Assembly: GCF_002776575.1 (NCBI RefSeq)
Contig: NZ_CP022548.1
Location: forward strand, 2,619,001 to 2,683,000
Source: Sphingorhabdus sp. YGSMI21
Lineage (GTDB): Bacteria; Pseudomonadota; Alphaproteobacteria; Sphingomonadales; Sphingomonadaceae
DNA length: 64,000 nt
Direction of reading: 5' to 3'
Below, in pieces: positions 33,772 to 43,113 of the stretch. A program made the position numbers and the translations under genes. Numbering within the stretch: position 1 is the first letter of the stretch; each line of letters starts with the position of its first letter. The notes beneath the pieces were generated by a model. That model ran no database searches and had not been told where the DNA came from. It saw nothing but the letters and a program-made list of their open reading frames with translations.

Positions 33772-35225
33772 TCGCCTGTCTCCGGTCTTTCGAAAAACAC
33801 TTCGTCAATATCGTTCGCTTCCGGGTCGTCCGCAGCGGTTACCGTCAGCGCGAAATCCTCCCGCACCGGTCCGTCACCCGGAGCGGCGACATAGAGCCGC
33901 AGTCTCGCGACGCTGTCGGCCGGAACCTTGGTGACCAGCGTCTGGCCGGCGCCTTCCCGCGATCCGGCGTTGGACCACATCACCGCGCCCTTGAGCTCGG
34001 TCATACCGATGATCATGTCGCGCGGGCGGTTCTCCATATTGCGCAGATTGATCGTATAGCTGTTGCGGACATGGCCGTCTGCCAGCTGGACATAGACCGG
34101 ATTGCGGTCATGGTTGGCGCTGATATCGATGCGCGTCCGGTTGCCGACCGCGAACAGCATCGCCAGCCCGATAGCACCCCAGATCGAGAAATAGAGGATG
34201 GTGCGCGGCCGGAACAAGGTCTTGAGCACCGGATTATGGGCCTTGCCGGCTTTTTCCAGTTCGGCGTCTTCCAGCGTGGCATAGTCGATCAGGCCGCGCG
34301 GGCGGTTGACCTTCTCCATCACGGAATCACAGGCGTCGATGCACAAGGCGCAGGTGATGCAGCCGATTTGCGGCCCCTCGCGAATGTCGATACCGGTCGG
34401 GCAGACCGCGACGCACTGGTTGCAGTCGATGCAGTCGCCAAAGCTGCCGGGCTGGGCCTCGGCCTTTTTCACGCTGCCGCGCGGTTCGCCGCGCCAGTCC
34501 TTATAGGTGACGGTCAGCGATTTTTCGTCCATCATCGCGGTCTGGATGCGCGGCCAGGGGCACATGTAGATGCACACCTGCTCGCGCATGAAGCCACCGA
34601 AGATGAAAGTGGTGAGCGTGAGCACGCCGACCGTTGCATAAGCGACAAACGGGGCCTGACCGGTCCAGAAATCCACGACCAGCGTCGGCGCATCGGCAAA
34701 ATACATGATCCACGCGCCGCCGGTCCAGAAGGCGATGAACAGCCACACCGACCATTTTGCGAGGCGCTTGCCGATTTTCTTCGGCCCCCAGGGCGCGTCC
34801 TGCAGCTTGAACTGGGCGTTGCGGTCGCCGTCGATGGCGCGCTCGACATGCTGGAACAGGTCGGTCCAGACGGTTTGCGGGCAGGAATAGCCGCACCAGG
34901 CGCGGCCGACAGCCGAGGTGACCAGGAAGAGCCCGATACCCGCCATGACCAGCATGCCGGCCACATAATAAAATTCATGCGGCCAGATCTCGATGCCGAA
35001 CATGTAGAAGCGCCGGTTGGCCAGATCGACCAGCACCGCCTGATCGGGAGCATAGGGCCCGCGGTCCCAGCGGATCCACGGCGTGACATAATAGATGGCG
35101 AGAGTGATCGCCATGATCACCCATTTCAGCCGCCGGAATTTGCCGTTTACCGCCTTGGGAAAGACGCTCTTGCGCGATTCATAGAGTTTCAGCTCCGGAT
35201 CGAAAATTTCGTCAGGACTGCTCAT
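33768..35225 (-). CDS. ccoG: cbb3 oxidase accessory iron-sulfur protein CcoG (FixG/RdxA)
   Basis: About 485 residues from the ATG at 35225 (35231 is an in-frame alternative). Four or five membrane helices, an RAWCGYSCPQTVW motif and two 4Fe-4S clusters (CIDCNQCVAVCP, CITCALCIDAC), then a C-terminal Ig-like periplasmic domain. CcoG reduces copper for cbb3 assembly. The start lies 14 bases inside the 3' end of ccoP. Confidence 0.94.
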   Translation of the reverse strand: MSSPDEIFDPELKLYESRKSVFPKAVNGKFRRLKWVIMAITLAIYYVTPWIRWDRGPYAPDQAVLVDLANRRFYMFGIEIWPHEFYYVAGMLVMAGIGLFLVTSAVGRAWCGYSCPQTVWTDLFQHVERAIDGDRNAQFKLQDAPWGPKKIGKRLAKWSVWLFIAFWTGGAWIMYFADAPTLVVDFWTGQAPFVAYATVGVLTLTTFIFGGFMREQVCIYMCPWPRIQTAMMDEKSLTVTYKDWRGEPRGSVKKAEAQPGSFGDCIDCNQCVAVCPTGIDIREGPQIGCITCALCIDACDSVMEKVNRPRGLIDYATLEDAELEKAGKAHNPVLKTLFRPRTILYFSIWGAIGLAMLFAVGNRTRIDISANHDRNPVYVQLADGHVRNSYTINLRNMENRPRDMIIGMTELKGAVMWSNAGSREGAGQTLVTKVPADSVARLRLYVAAPGDGPVREDFALTVTAADDPEANDIDEVFFERPETGE

Positions 35226-36150
35226 CGCCATCGCTTTCAACCGGCGTTGCAGCCGTTTTTTCCAGCGCCGGCAGCTTTTCACCGCCGCCAAGCGAGTGGA
35301 CATAGGCCGCCAGCATCCGGATGGTCGCGCTGTCCAGTCGCTGTCCCCAGCGCGGCATCACGCCGTAACGGCTGTTGGTGATCGTGTCGGTCAGCGAGGC
35401 CCGGTCGAGGCCATAAAGGCTGATGGCATCGGTCAGATTGGGCGCGCCCTGAGTCCGGTCGCCGGTACCATCGGGCCCGTGGCAGATCGCGCAATTGGCT
35501 TCGAACAGCACCGCTCCGCGGGTGGCCGCAGCGCTCTGCTTCTCCCGGCCCGCGAGGACGCGGACATGGGAAACCAGATCCTGGATTTCGCCCGGCTGCA
35601 ATATGCCGTCACGTCCGAAGGCCGGCATTTGCGAGAAGCGCGTCTGGTCGTGGTCCGGGTTACGGATGCCGTGGATCAGCGTATATTCTATGGCTTCCAG
35701 ATCGCCGCCCCACAGCCAGTCGTCATCGTTGAGATTGGGATAGCCCTTCGATCCCGCAGCACCGGAGCCGTGGCATTGCACGCAGTGGACCTTGAAGGCA
35801 GATCGACCGCCTTCGACGGCCTGTTGCATCAGTTCCGGACTACCGTGCAACTTGCGGATATCGGTCGATACCAGCGCCTGCCGGATCGGCTCCAGTTCCG
35901 TTTCGCGGGCCGACACCGCCTGCGCATATTCGCCGCGACTGGTCCAGCCGAGCAGGCCTTCGCTGGCCGAATTGAGCATCGGTATGGCGGGATAGAGGAT
36001 GACATAGCCGATCGCCCAGATGATGGTGGCGTACAGGGTCCAGAGCCACCAGCGCGGCATCGGCGTGTCGAGTTCCTCGATACCGTCCCATTCGTGGCCG
36101 ACGGTTTCAGTGCCGGTTGGCTGATCAACGCGTTTCTTCTCAGACATCAT
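35212..36150 (-). CDS. ccoP: cbb3 cytochrome oxidase subunit III, diheme cytochrome CcoP
   Basis: 312 residues from the first of two ATGs (36150; GAGG six bases upstream). One or two membrane helices near the N-terminus (RWWLWTLYATIIWAIGYVIL), then two class I heme c sites: CVQCHGSG and CAICHGPDG. The distal Met ligands follow (FSQMPAFG; GVMPRWG). CcoP carries electrons from cytochrome c to CcoO. The start overlaps the ccoQ stop. Confidence 0.95.
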   Translation of the reverse strand: MMSEKKRVDQPTGTETVGHEWDGIEELDTPMPRWWLWTLYATIIWAIGYVILYPAIPMLNSASEGLLGWTSRGEYAQAVSARETELEPIRQALVSTDIRKLHGSPELMQQAVEGGRSAFKVHCVQCHGSGAAGSKGYPNLNDDDWLWGGDLEAIEYTLIHGIRNPDHDQTRFSQMPAFGRDGILQPGEIQDLVSHVRVLAGREKQSAAATRGAVLFEANCAICHGPDGTGDRTQGAPNLTDAISLYGLDRASLTDTITNSRYGVMPRWGQRLDSATIRMLAAYVHSLGGGEKLPALEKTAATPVESDGDEQS

Positions 36151-36301
36151 TCTTGTCCTCGTCAAAAATCATATGGGCGGCTTCATTATGGTTGCGTCCG
36201 GCACCGGGGCGGAAGGTCCAGCCAACCAAAGTCAGGAAAACCAGTGTCATGAACAGCAGGCCCCAGCTGTCAGCGAAATGGCGCAGCGCTTCATAGTTCA
36301 T
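36140..36301 (-). CDS. ccoQ: cbb3 oxidase subunit CcoQ
   Basis: 53 residues: [20 protein letters not shown], one membrane helix, then [20 protein letters not shown] and an acidic C-terminus. Size, position between ccoO and ccoP, and the W.F.P / A..I pattern are those of CcoQ (FixQ). Start overlaps the ccoO stop (ATGA). Confidence 0.93.
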   Translation of the reverse strand: MNYEALRHFADSWGLLFMTLVFLTLVGWTFRPGAGRNHNEAAHMIFDEDKNDV

Positions 36302-37032
36302 CGGGGCTGCTCCTGTGCTTCTCCCGCCTCGAAATCGACCAATGTGCCGATCATCTGCAGATAGGCGACGAGCGCGTCCATTTCGGTCAGCTTGTCAGGA
36401 TTGCCGTCAAAGTCGCGGACCTGGACCTTGGGATAGCGTCTTTCGAGATCGGTCGAGCTGGCCATCGGGTCGGCCTGGGTGGCCAGATCCTCGTTGGCCT
36501 TTTCGATGGCCTCCTCGCTATAGGGAACACCGACCCGGGTCAGGGCGCGCAAATGGGCGCTCATGTCACCGGGAGCCAGTTCCTTCTCGGCGAGAAAGGC
36601 ATAAGGCGGCATGATCGATTCCGGCACGACGGCGCGCGGATCTTTCAGATGCTGGACATGCCATTCGTCCGAATAGCGTCCGCCCACCCGCGCCAGATCC
36701 GGCCCGGTGCGTTTGGAACCCCACTGGAAAGGGTGATCATACATCGATTCCGCTGCCAGCGAGTAATGGCCATAGCGTTCGACTTCGTCCCGGAACGGCC
36801 GGATCATCTGGCTGTGGCAGGTATAGCAACCCTCGCGGACGTAGATGTTGCGGCCGGCCTGTTCGAGCGGCGTGTAGGGTCGCATGCCTTCGACTTCCTC
36901 GACAGTGTTGTCGATCCAGAACAGCGGCGCGATCTCGACGATGCCGCCGATCATGACCGTTACGAGGGCAAGCACCGCGAGCAGCGTGATGTTGCGTTCG
37001 ATCTTTTTGTGTTTTTGCGTGAGCGTGGTCAT
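36298..37032 (-). CDS. ccoO: cbb3 cytochrome oxidase subunit II, monoheme cytochrome CcoO
   Basis: 244 residues from the ATG at 37032 (ACAGGA upstream). N-terminal membrane helix, then [19 protein letters not shown] with the heme c site CYTCH, the typical [20 protein letters not shown] and the distal Met segment SIMPPYAFL. Directly follows ccoN. Confidence 0.95.
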   Translation of the reverse strand: MTTLTQKHKKIERNITLLAVLALVTVMIGGIVEIAPLFWIDNTVEEVEGMRPYTPLEQAGRNIYVREGCYTCHSQMIRPFRDEVERYGHYSLAAESMYDHPFQWGSKRTGPDLARVGGRYSDEWHVQHLKDPRAVVPESIMPPYAFLAEKELAPGDMSAHLRALTRVGVPYSEEAIEKANEDLATQADPMASSTDLERRYPKVQVRDFDGNPDKLTEMDALVAYLQMIGTLVDFEAGEAQEQPR

Positions 37033-37045
37033 GTTCCTGTCTCCC

Positions 37046-38704
37046 TCACTCTGCCGGTGCCGCGACCAGCGGCTTGTCGGCGGCTTCGTCATAGGGCGTT
37101 TCGGTCATCGGCTTTTCATCCCGGACCCGGCCAGCAAGCGTCATCCAGACATTGTAGACCATCACCACCGCGCCAGCGAGATAGAGCAGGCCGCCGGTTG
37201 CGCGGATCATATACATCGGGAACATCGCCGAAACGACTTCGCTGAAGGCGTAGACGAGATAGCCGTCGTCACCATATTCGCGCCACATCAGGCCCTGCAT
37301 GATGCCGGCAACCCACATCGAGGCGGCGTAGAGAACGATACCGATGGTCGCGAGCCAGAAATGCCAGTTCACCATGCGCAGGCTGTAGAGGCGCGGATGG
37401 CCCCAGAGGCGCGGCACCATGTAATAAAGCGCGGCAAAGGTGATCATGCCGTTCCAGCCGAGCGCACCGCTGTGCACATGGCCAATCGTCCAGTCGGTAT
37501 AGTGCGACAGGCTGTTGACGGCCTTGATCGACATCATCGGGCCCTCGAAGGTGCTCATGCCGTAAAAGGCGAGGGCGAGGACCATCATCCGGATGATCGG
37601 ATCGGTGCGGATCTTGTCCCAGGCGCCGTTCAGCGTCATCAGGCCGTTGATCATGCCACCCCAGCTCGGCATCCACAGAACGATCGAGAAGACCATGCCC
37701 AGCGTCTGCGCCCAGTCGGGCAGAGCGGTATAATGGAGATGGTGCGGACCGGCCCAGATATAGAGGAAGATCAGCGACCAGAAGTGGATGATCGACAAGC
37801 GGTAGCTGTAGACCGGCCGTTCCGCCTGTTTCGGCACAAAATAATACATCATGCCGAGGAAACCGGCAGTCAGGAAAAATCCGACCGCATTATGGCCGTA
37901 CCACCATTGGGTGAGCGCATCCTGGACACCGGAGAAAGCGCTATAGCTTTTCGCGCCGAGCAGGCTGACCGGCATGGTCAGGCCATTGACCACGTGCAGC
38001 ATGGCAACGGTCAGGATGAAGCTGAGGAAAAACCAGTTGGCGACGTAGATATGCGGCTCGGACCGTTTGACGATGGTGCCGATATAGACAACCGCGTAGC
38101 TGACCCAGACGATGGTCAGCCAGAGATCGACATACCATTCCGGCTCGGCATATTCTTTCGACTGGGTAACACCCATCAGATAGCCGGTGGCGGCCAGCAC
38201 GATGAACAGCTGGTAGCCCCAGAAAACGAAACGGGCGAGGCGGGGGAAGGCCAGCCTCGCCCTGCAGGTGCGCTGGACGACGTAAAAGCTCGTCGCAATC
38301 AGCGCATTGCCTCCGAAAGCAAAAATAACGGCAGAAGTGTGGAGCGGACGCAAACGTCCGAAAGTGGTATATTCCAGCCCCAGATTGAGTACGGGAAAAG
38401 CCAGTTGCAGCGCGATGTACAGACCGACCGCGAAACCGGCCATGCCCCAGAACAGAGTCGCGATAACGCCCCAGCGGACGGGATCGTCGTCATATTTTCC
38501 CGGATCGGCGGGGGCTCGCAATATCCCGCGCCCGATAGCCGCATAGTCTGCCTTGCTGATCGTCACCCAAAGCGCGATCAGGCAGGCGGTCATGATGATG
38601 CCCATATGCACGGCAAATCCTCCATCCGCGGCGAGTACCATCGCCACAAATGCCAAAAATACGAGCAGCAACCAGCCGCCGGTCTTCACCAGTAAATTGT
38701 CCAT
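37046..38704 (-). CDS. ccoN: cbb3 cytochrome c oxidase catalytic subunit CcoN
   Basis: 552 residues with about 13 membrane helices. Heme and copper ligands are visible in [13 protein letters not shown], the [10 protein letters not shown] helix, [13 protein letters not shown] and [14 protein letters not shown]. High-affinity cbb3 oxidase, the terminal oxidase used at low oxygen. First gene of the operon ccoNOQPGHIS. The 5' region carries the TACG repeat element but I could not find an FNR/FixK box (TTGAT-N4-ATCAA). Confidence 0.97.
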   Translation of the reverse strand: MDNLLVKTGGWLLLVFLAFVAMVLAADGGFAVHMGIIMTACLIALWVTISKADYAAIGRGILRAPADPGKYDDDPVRWGVIATLFWGMAGFAVGLYIALQLAFPVLNLGLEYTTFGRLRPLHTSAVIFAFGGNALIATSFYVVQRTCRARLAFPRLARFVFWGYQLFIVLAATGYLMGVTQSKEYAEPEWYVDLWLTIVWVSYAVVYIGTIVKRSEPHIYVANWFFLSFILTVAMLHVVNGLTMPVSLLGAKSYSAFSGVQDALTQWWYGHNAVGFFLTAGFLGMMYYFVPKQAERPVYSYRLSIIHFWSLIFLYIWAGPHHLHYTALPDWAQTLGMVFSIVLWMPSWGGMINGLMTLNGAWDKIRTDPIIRMMVLALAFYGMSTFEGPMMSIKAVNSLSHYTDWTIGHVHSGALGWNGMITFAALYYMVPRLWGHPRLYSLRMVNWHFWLATIGIVLYAASMWVAGIMQGLMWREYGDDGYLVYAFSEVVSAMFPMYMIRATGGLLYLAGAVVMVYNVWMTLAGRVRDEKPMTETPYDEAADKPLVAAPAE

Positions 38705-38760
38705 AACGTCCTTCCCCGTTCTATGGAAAGGGCGCTACCAGTCTGCTGGTGCCGGCAATA

Positions 38761-38776
38761 TAGGTAGAGTTACGTA
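38761..38776 (-). promoter_or_regulatory. TACG direct-repeat element upstream of ccoN
   Basis: On the minus (coding) strand TACGTA-ACTC-TACCTA, 56 bases before the ccoN ATG. It matches the element before the peroxiredoxin gene at 12 of 16 positions. It resembles described FixJ sites of GTAMGTAG type, so FixJ may bind here. Confidence 0.5.
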
Positions 38777-38803
38777 GTGCGGTCAGGCGACGGGCAGAGG
38801 CCC

Positions 38804-39499
38804 TCAGTTCACCGCGATGGTCGCCCATACCGGCAGATGGTCGGACGCCTTGCGCGCCGACGGGCTGTCGTGGACCCCGGCTTCGATATGCCGGATACTT
38901 TCGGAATGCATGATCCGGTCCAGGGTGGCGATCGGGCTGCGCGAATGGAAGCTGCGTCCGCAATCGACCATGTCAAATGCCTTGGCGAAATCCTTCAGGC
39001 AGCCGCCGGCTGCGCTCCATTCGTTCAGGTCGCCCATCAGCACCACCGGCACGTCTTTCTGCTTTTCCTGCGCCAGCTTAATGATGGCAGCAGCCTGCCG
39101 CCTGCGCCACAGACCCGAGAGGTCGAGATGCATGCCGAATACCGCCAGTTCACGCCCGGCCAACTCGAAATGCGCCATGATCGCGCCGCGCGGCTCGAGG
39201 CAGGGAATATGCATGATATCATGGGCGATTACCGTTGCGGAATTGCGCACCAGTATCGCATTGCCGTGCCAGCCCATGGAATCGGTCTGCACGTCGAGCG
39301 GGATCGCGCTATAGTCGCTGTGCATCTCCAGCAGTTTTTGCGGAATTGCGGCGGCCCGCGCGCCAAAGCGGCGATCCGCCTCCTGTAGCGCGATGATATC
39401 GGCGTCGATCTCGTTCAGCACATCGATGATACGGCCCGGATTGCGCCGGCGATCGGTCCCGATGCCCTTGTGGATATTGTAACTCGCGACCTTCAACAT
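38804..39499 (-). CDS. Endonuclease/exonuclease/phosphatase family protein
   Basis: 231 residues. EEP-fold motifs in order: VASYNIHKGIG, IIALQEAD (metal-binding Glu), FGMHLDLSGLWRRRQAA, VVLMGDLNEW (catalytic Asp/Asn) and ASDHLPVWATI (catalytic Asp-His). No signal peptide or membrane helix. Substrate (DNA, phospholipid or phosphate ester) cannot be decided. It is 19 bases downstream of the next gene's stop and on the same strand. Confidence 0.9.
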   Translation of the reverse strand: MLKVASYNIHKGIGTDRRRNPGRIIDVLNEIDADIIALQEADRRFGARAAAIPQKLLEMHSDYSAIPLDVQTDSMGWHGNAILVRNSATVIAHDIMHIPCLEPRGAIMAHFELAGRELAVFGMHLDLSGLWRRRQAAAIIKLAQEKQKDVPVVLMGDLNEWSAAGGCLKDFAKAFDMVDCGRSFHSRSPIATLDRIMHSESIRHIEAGVHDSPSARKASDHLPVWATIAVN

Positions 39500-39517
39500 T
39501 TCGGCTGGCTTGTCCGA

Positions 39518-40063
39518 TCAGAAGGGATTGATGGTGAAGCCCTGCTGTTGCAGCAGGGCGTGGGCGGTCATCGCGGAAAGGGACATTTTTACGCCCGGCA
39601 GCAGGTCGGCATTGGTGATGCCATGGGCCGCCGCGCTCTGGCCGCAGAGATAGAATATCACGCCATGATCCTGCAATGCGGCAATCGCGGCGGCGCTGGC
39701 ATTCTCCGCGCCGTCCTTGCGGGCTGCGAAAAACGCCTGACTGGTCAGGTCGATCGATGCACCGCCGTGGACGACGATGGCGAGACGGATATTCTCTTGC
39801 GGCACGCCGGCGGCGACGTGCATGTTGATGAAGCGGGCCGCGCTTTCGATCGTGCGGTTGATCTTGCCCGGCTCGGCTGCGGCCGAGACGTCAAAGGCGA
39901 TGGCGAATTGCGCATCTTGCGCCAGGGGCTCGCTTTGCTCGACCGGTGCCGACGGCCCGAACGTTTCGAAAACCGGTCCGGTCTTGAAATTCTCCATCTG
40001 CGCGGCAGCGGGCTGGGTCAGCGCCAATAAGGGCAGCATGATCAGAAGGCGGTTTTTTTGCAT
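39518..40063 (-). CDS. Exported DsrE-family protein
   Basis: 181 residues from the ATG at 40063 (GGGA six bases upstream). Signal peptide with cleavage after about TQPAAA. The mature part reads as a DsrE/DsrF fold: AIAFDVSAAAEPGKINRTIE, INMHVAAGVP, RLAIVVHGG and the conserved Cys in VIFYLCGQSAAAHG. Exported DsrE proteins may carry sulfur. Neighbours give no pathway. Confidence 0.83.
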   Translation of the reverse strand: MQKNRLLIMLPLLALTQPAAAQMENFKTGPVFETFGPSAPVEQSEPLAQDAQFAIAFDVSAAAEPGKINRTIESAARFINMHVAAGVPQENIRLAIVVHGGASIDLTSQAFFAARKDGAENASAAAIAALQDHGVIFYLCGQSAAAHGITNADLLPGVKMSLSAMTAHALLQQQGFTINPF

Positions 40064-40109
40064 AGTCATTCCCGTTTCATTTCCGTTTGGCGATTGTTTC
40101 GCCGCCGGA

Positions 40110-41900
40110 TCAGTAGCCAATCGCCTGGCCGTCTTTCCGCATCTCGGTCGCGCCGGTGTAGACGCCGCTCTCCGCGTCACGGGTGATCGCCTGATAGCCG
40201 CCAAACATGATGCCGTTGTCGATGATTTTGACGACATGGCCCATGGCTTTGAGCCGCTCGACGGTTTCTGCCGAAATGCCCGGCTCGACATGGAGTATAC
40301 CCAGAAGATCGGCGCCGGTTCCCGCCAGATCGTCGGTCGGCTGACGTCCGCCGTCATGGTTGAGGCGTGCGGCGTCGCCGGCTTCCTGCAGATTCATCTC
40401 ATAATCGACCAGATTGATCATCACCTGGACATGGCCCTGCGGCTGCATGCCGCCGCCCATCAGGCCAAAGGACATATACGGTTTGCCGTCCTTCTTCATG
40501 AAGGCCGGAATGATCGTCTGGAACGGGCGCTTGCCGGGCGCATAGGCGTTGGGATGATCGGCATCGAGCGAATAGAGCTCGCCGCGATCCTGAAACATGA
40601 AGCCGAGGCCGTCGGCGACAAGCCCGCTGCCCATGCCGCGATAATTGGACTGGATCAGCGAGACCATCATGCCGTCCTTGTCGGCAACGGTAAGATAGGT
40701 CGTGTCGCCTTCGCCTTCCAGCTTGGGCTCGCCCGGCCCGAATGCCGGCGTGGCTTTTGCCGGGTCGATCAGCGCAAAACGCTCCTTGCCATATTCATCC
40801 GACAGCAGCCATTCCAGCGGGGCAGGGGAGGCCTCCGGATCGGCGTAAAAGCGCGCGACATCCTCGAACGCCAGGCGTTTGGCCTCGGTGATATAATGCA
40901 GCACCTCGGCGCTGCCGCGCGGCCATTGGACGAGATCGACATTTTTCAGGATATTCGCCATTTGCAGCGCCGCGAAGCCCTGTGAATTTGGCGGCAGTTC
41001 ACACAGTTCATAGCCTTTGCGATAGTCTACACATCCCGGCTCTACCCAAAGGCTGCTGTGCGCGGCGAAATCCTCGTAGCGCAAATTTCCGCCGACCCGC
41101 TTGAAATAGCTATCGATCGTCTTGGCAATGTCGCCCTTGTAGAAAGCATCACGGCCACCGTTGGCGATTTTGCTAAGTGTATTCCCAAGATCAGGATTTT
41201 TGAAAATCTCGCCCGCTTTCGGTGCGCCATTTTGGAAATAGGTGTTCCGCGCATTGTCGAAATCACCGATCATATCCAGACCCTGTTCAAACCGCTCGAG
41301 ATTCATTTCGAGATAACGGCCGATTACCGGCGCGACCGGATGGCCTTCGTTGGCGTAGGAAATGGTCGGCGCGAGAATGTCGGCCATGCTCAGCTTGCCG
41401 AATTTTCCGTGCATTTCGAACCAGGCGTCGACCGTTCCGGGCACCGTGATCGGCATCGGGCCGAAGGGCGGGATGGTCTTGCTGCCCTTGAGCTGCTTGA
41501 TGAACTGCTTGTAGCTGGTGCCCATCGGGCTTTTGCCCGATCCGTTCAGGCCATATAATTTCTGCGTCTTCGGGTCCCAGATGATGGCGAACAGGTCGCC
41601 GCCGATGCCGTTGCCGGTCGGCTCCATCAGGCCCAAAGCCGCGTTGGCGGCAATCGCCGCATCGACCGCAGACCCGCCTTTTTTGAGAATGTCGATAGCG
41701 ATCTGGCTGGCCAGCGGATGGGCCGTCGCCGCCATGCCATGCTGGGCGTGAACCGGACTGCGCGACCATGCCTCGCCAACCGGACGTCCGCCAGCACCGA
41801 TATCAAGCACAGGCTTTTCCGGAGCCGCTATTTCCTGCGCGACGGCAGGGCTGAGTGTGAAAGCGGCGAGGGCAATAGTGGAAAGAAGCAGGTTGCGCAT
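40110..41900 (-). CDS. ggt: Gamma-glutamyltransferase
   Basis: 596 residues with a signal peptide (MRNLLLSTIALAAFTLSPAV). Large-subunit blocks GMAATAHPLASQIAIDILKK, GGSAVDAAIAANA and GNGIGGDLFAIIW; the autoprocessing/nucleophile Thr lies in GEGDTTYLTVADKDG; the small subunit has MGSGLVADGLGFMFQDRG and SFGLMGGGMQPQGH. It transfers or hydrolyses the gamma-glutamyl group of glutathione in the periplasm. The proenzyme should cleave before the Thr. The annotated start at 41900 gives a complete signal peptide. Confidence 0.94.
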   Translation of the reverse strand: MRNLLLSTIALAAFTLSPAVAQEIAAPEKPVLDIGAGGRPVGEAWSRSPVHAQHGMAATAHPLASQIAIDILKKGGSAVDAAIAANAALGLMEPTGNGIGGDLFAIIWDPKTQKLYGLNGSGKSPMGTSYKQFIKQLKGSKTIPPFGPMPITVPGTVDAWFEMHGKFGKLSMADILAPTISYANEGHPVAPVIGRYLEMNLERFEQGLDMIGDFDNARNTYFQNGAPKAGEIFKNPDLGNTLSKIANGGRDAFYKGDIAKTIDSYFKRVGGNLRYEDFAAHSSLWVEPGCVDYRKGYELCELPPNSQGFAALQMANILKNVDLVQWPRGSAEVLHYITEAKRLAFEDVARFYADPEASPAPLEWLLSDEYGKERFALIDPAKATPAFGPGEPKLEGEGDTTYLTVADKDGMMVSLIQSNYRGMGSGLVADGLGFMFQDRGELYSLDADHPNAYAPGKRPFQTIIPAFMKKDGKPYMSFGLMGGGMQPQGHVQVMINLVDYEMNLQEAGDAARLNHDGGRQPTDDLAGTGADLLGILHVEPGISAETVERLKAMGHVVKIIDNGIMFGGYQAITRDAESGVYTGATEMRKDGQAIGY

Positions 41901-42252
41901 AAAATCATCCGTCTTGAAGGGGCGAGTGTATGGGGTGGTGCGTGAAATGCCCACTCTAACTAGTCTGGCTCCCGCATCAAGTGGGAACGGTGGATACAGA
42001 TTGAATTTGAATTGTCGTGCAAAAGGGGACGTTGGAAATGTCGACGCAGTCAGTAAGTTAACGCCCCAGTTGCGGACGTTCACCTTGGTCGCGGCTAATG
42101 TCCACTAAGGGCGCAAAAGTGGATATTAGGATGTCGTACGGAGTTTAGTTTTTCGATAGTGGCAATCTGATGGTGACGATCAATCCTTTAGGTCCATCGT
42201 CGGATAGCTAAGTCATTTTGAAGTTGCCAAATCTCAAATTACTATATTTACA
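41901..42252. other. Intergenic region with a possible dispersed repeat
   Basis: 352 bases. Bases 42066-42140 contain TTGCGGACGTTCACC followed by an imperfect stem TGTCCACT/AGTGGATA. This looks like a degraded copy of an intergenic element with TGCGGACGTT and AATGTCC that I have seen in other marine/sphingomonad genomes. No gene is apparent. Confidence 0.45.
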
Positions 42253-42861
42253 ATGAAAAATGCCGTATTGAGCAAAGAGCAGCCTATGTCAGTCAGTGAA
42301 TATATCATCCTGTTTTCCTCGATCCTGATCGGGCTGGCAGTCGCCGACCTTTCTTTGAGCCTGCACAGGATGTTGCGCGCCAGAAAACAAATCCGTTGGA
42401 ATCTGATTGTCCCGACTTTGGGCTTCGTCGTATTGTGTTCCATCTTGAATCTGTGGTGGTCGATTTATTTGAAATACTCCGGTTTGGAGTCCATCTCCTT
42501 TCTGGAATTTCTCCCACAAGTTTTCATACTAGTGACGTTCTTTTTGATTTCTGCATCGGTTTTCCCGGATGAAATCCCGCAGGAGGGTCTGGACCTCCAA
42601 GACTTCTATATCGAGAGTAGAGGTCAGATTTGGGGCCTGTTTTCTCTTTTCCTGTTCCTGATGGTTTTCAGTGCGACCATCACAGCAATCGTTGAAAAGT
42701 GGTCATTTTCCAAATATATGTTGAACACAGGAGGAGATATCACTGCCTTTGCGCTTGCTCTGTTCCTTACAAAAACAAAGCGCATGATTTTCCACTGGCT
42801 GATGGTGGCATTTTTTCTTTTTTCTATTGGAAATATCTGGTTCTACCTCATGTTAGAATAA
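42253..42861 (+). CDS. Integral membrane protein, unknown function
   Basis: 202 residues with about six membrane helices (for example YIILFSSILIGLAVADLSL and LIVPTLGFVVLCSILNLWW). The in-frame ATG at 42286 (MSVSEYIIL) is an equally good start. Base composition is more AT-rich than neighbouring genes, which suggests acquisition from elsewhere. No family recognised. Confidence 0.72.
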   Translation: MKNAVLSKEQPMSVSEYIILFSSILIGLAVADLSLSLHRMLRARKQIRWNLIVPTLGFVVLCSILNLWWSIYLKYSGLESISFLEFLPQVFILVTFFLISASVFPDEIPQEGLDLQDFYIESRGQIWGLFSLFLFLMVFSATITAIVEKWSFSKYMLNTGGDITAFALALFLTKTKRMIFHWLMVAFFLFSIGNIWFYLMLE

Positions 42862-43113
42862 GAGATGTTTCAGACACAAGCGTCGCTGACTCTGCGATCT
42901 GCGGTATCAGAACCACAGGCTTTTCTGGAGCCACTCCGGAATTTGCTAACGCTTTCTCCCACCGAGCCGAGTTGGTTAGCTGGAGATCCAGAATGTACGA
43001 ATTGACTTGAAACTGATGGGAAGTTCTAATGCCCGCTCTCGAGGGCGACCTCGACCGGCGAGATGGATTGCCACGGTGGTTAGCCAAAGCGGCATGAAAA
43101 CAACGGCTCGATT

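Noticed and set aside
34071..35381. 436-codon ORF opposite ccoG
   Set aside because: Same reason: shadow of an unquestioned gene.
36884..38695. 603-codon ORF opposite ccoN
   Set aside because: Mirror of a GC-rich membrane-protein gene; His/Asp/Arg-rich translation typical of shadow frames.
38705..38803. FNR/FixK box upstream of ccoN
   Set aside because: No TTGAT-N4-ATCAA-type sequence could be found.
42862..43113. Coding sequence after the membrane protein
   Set aside because: Only short frames without protein-like pattern.
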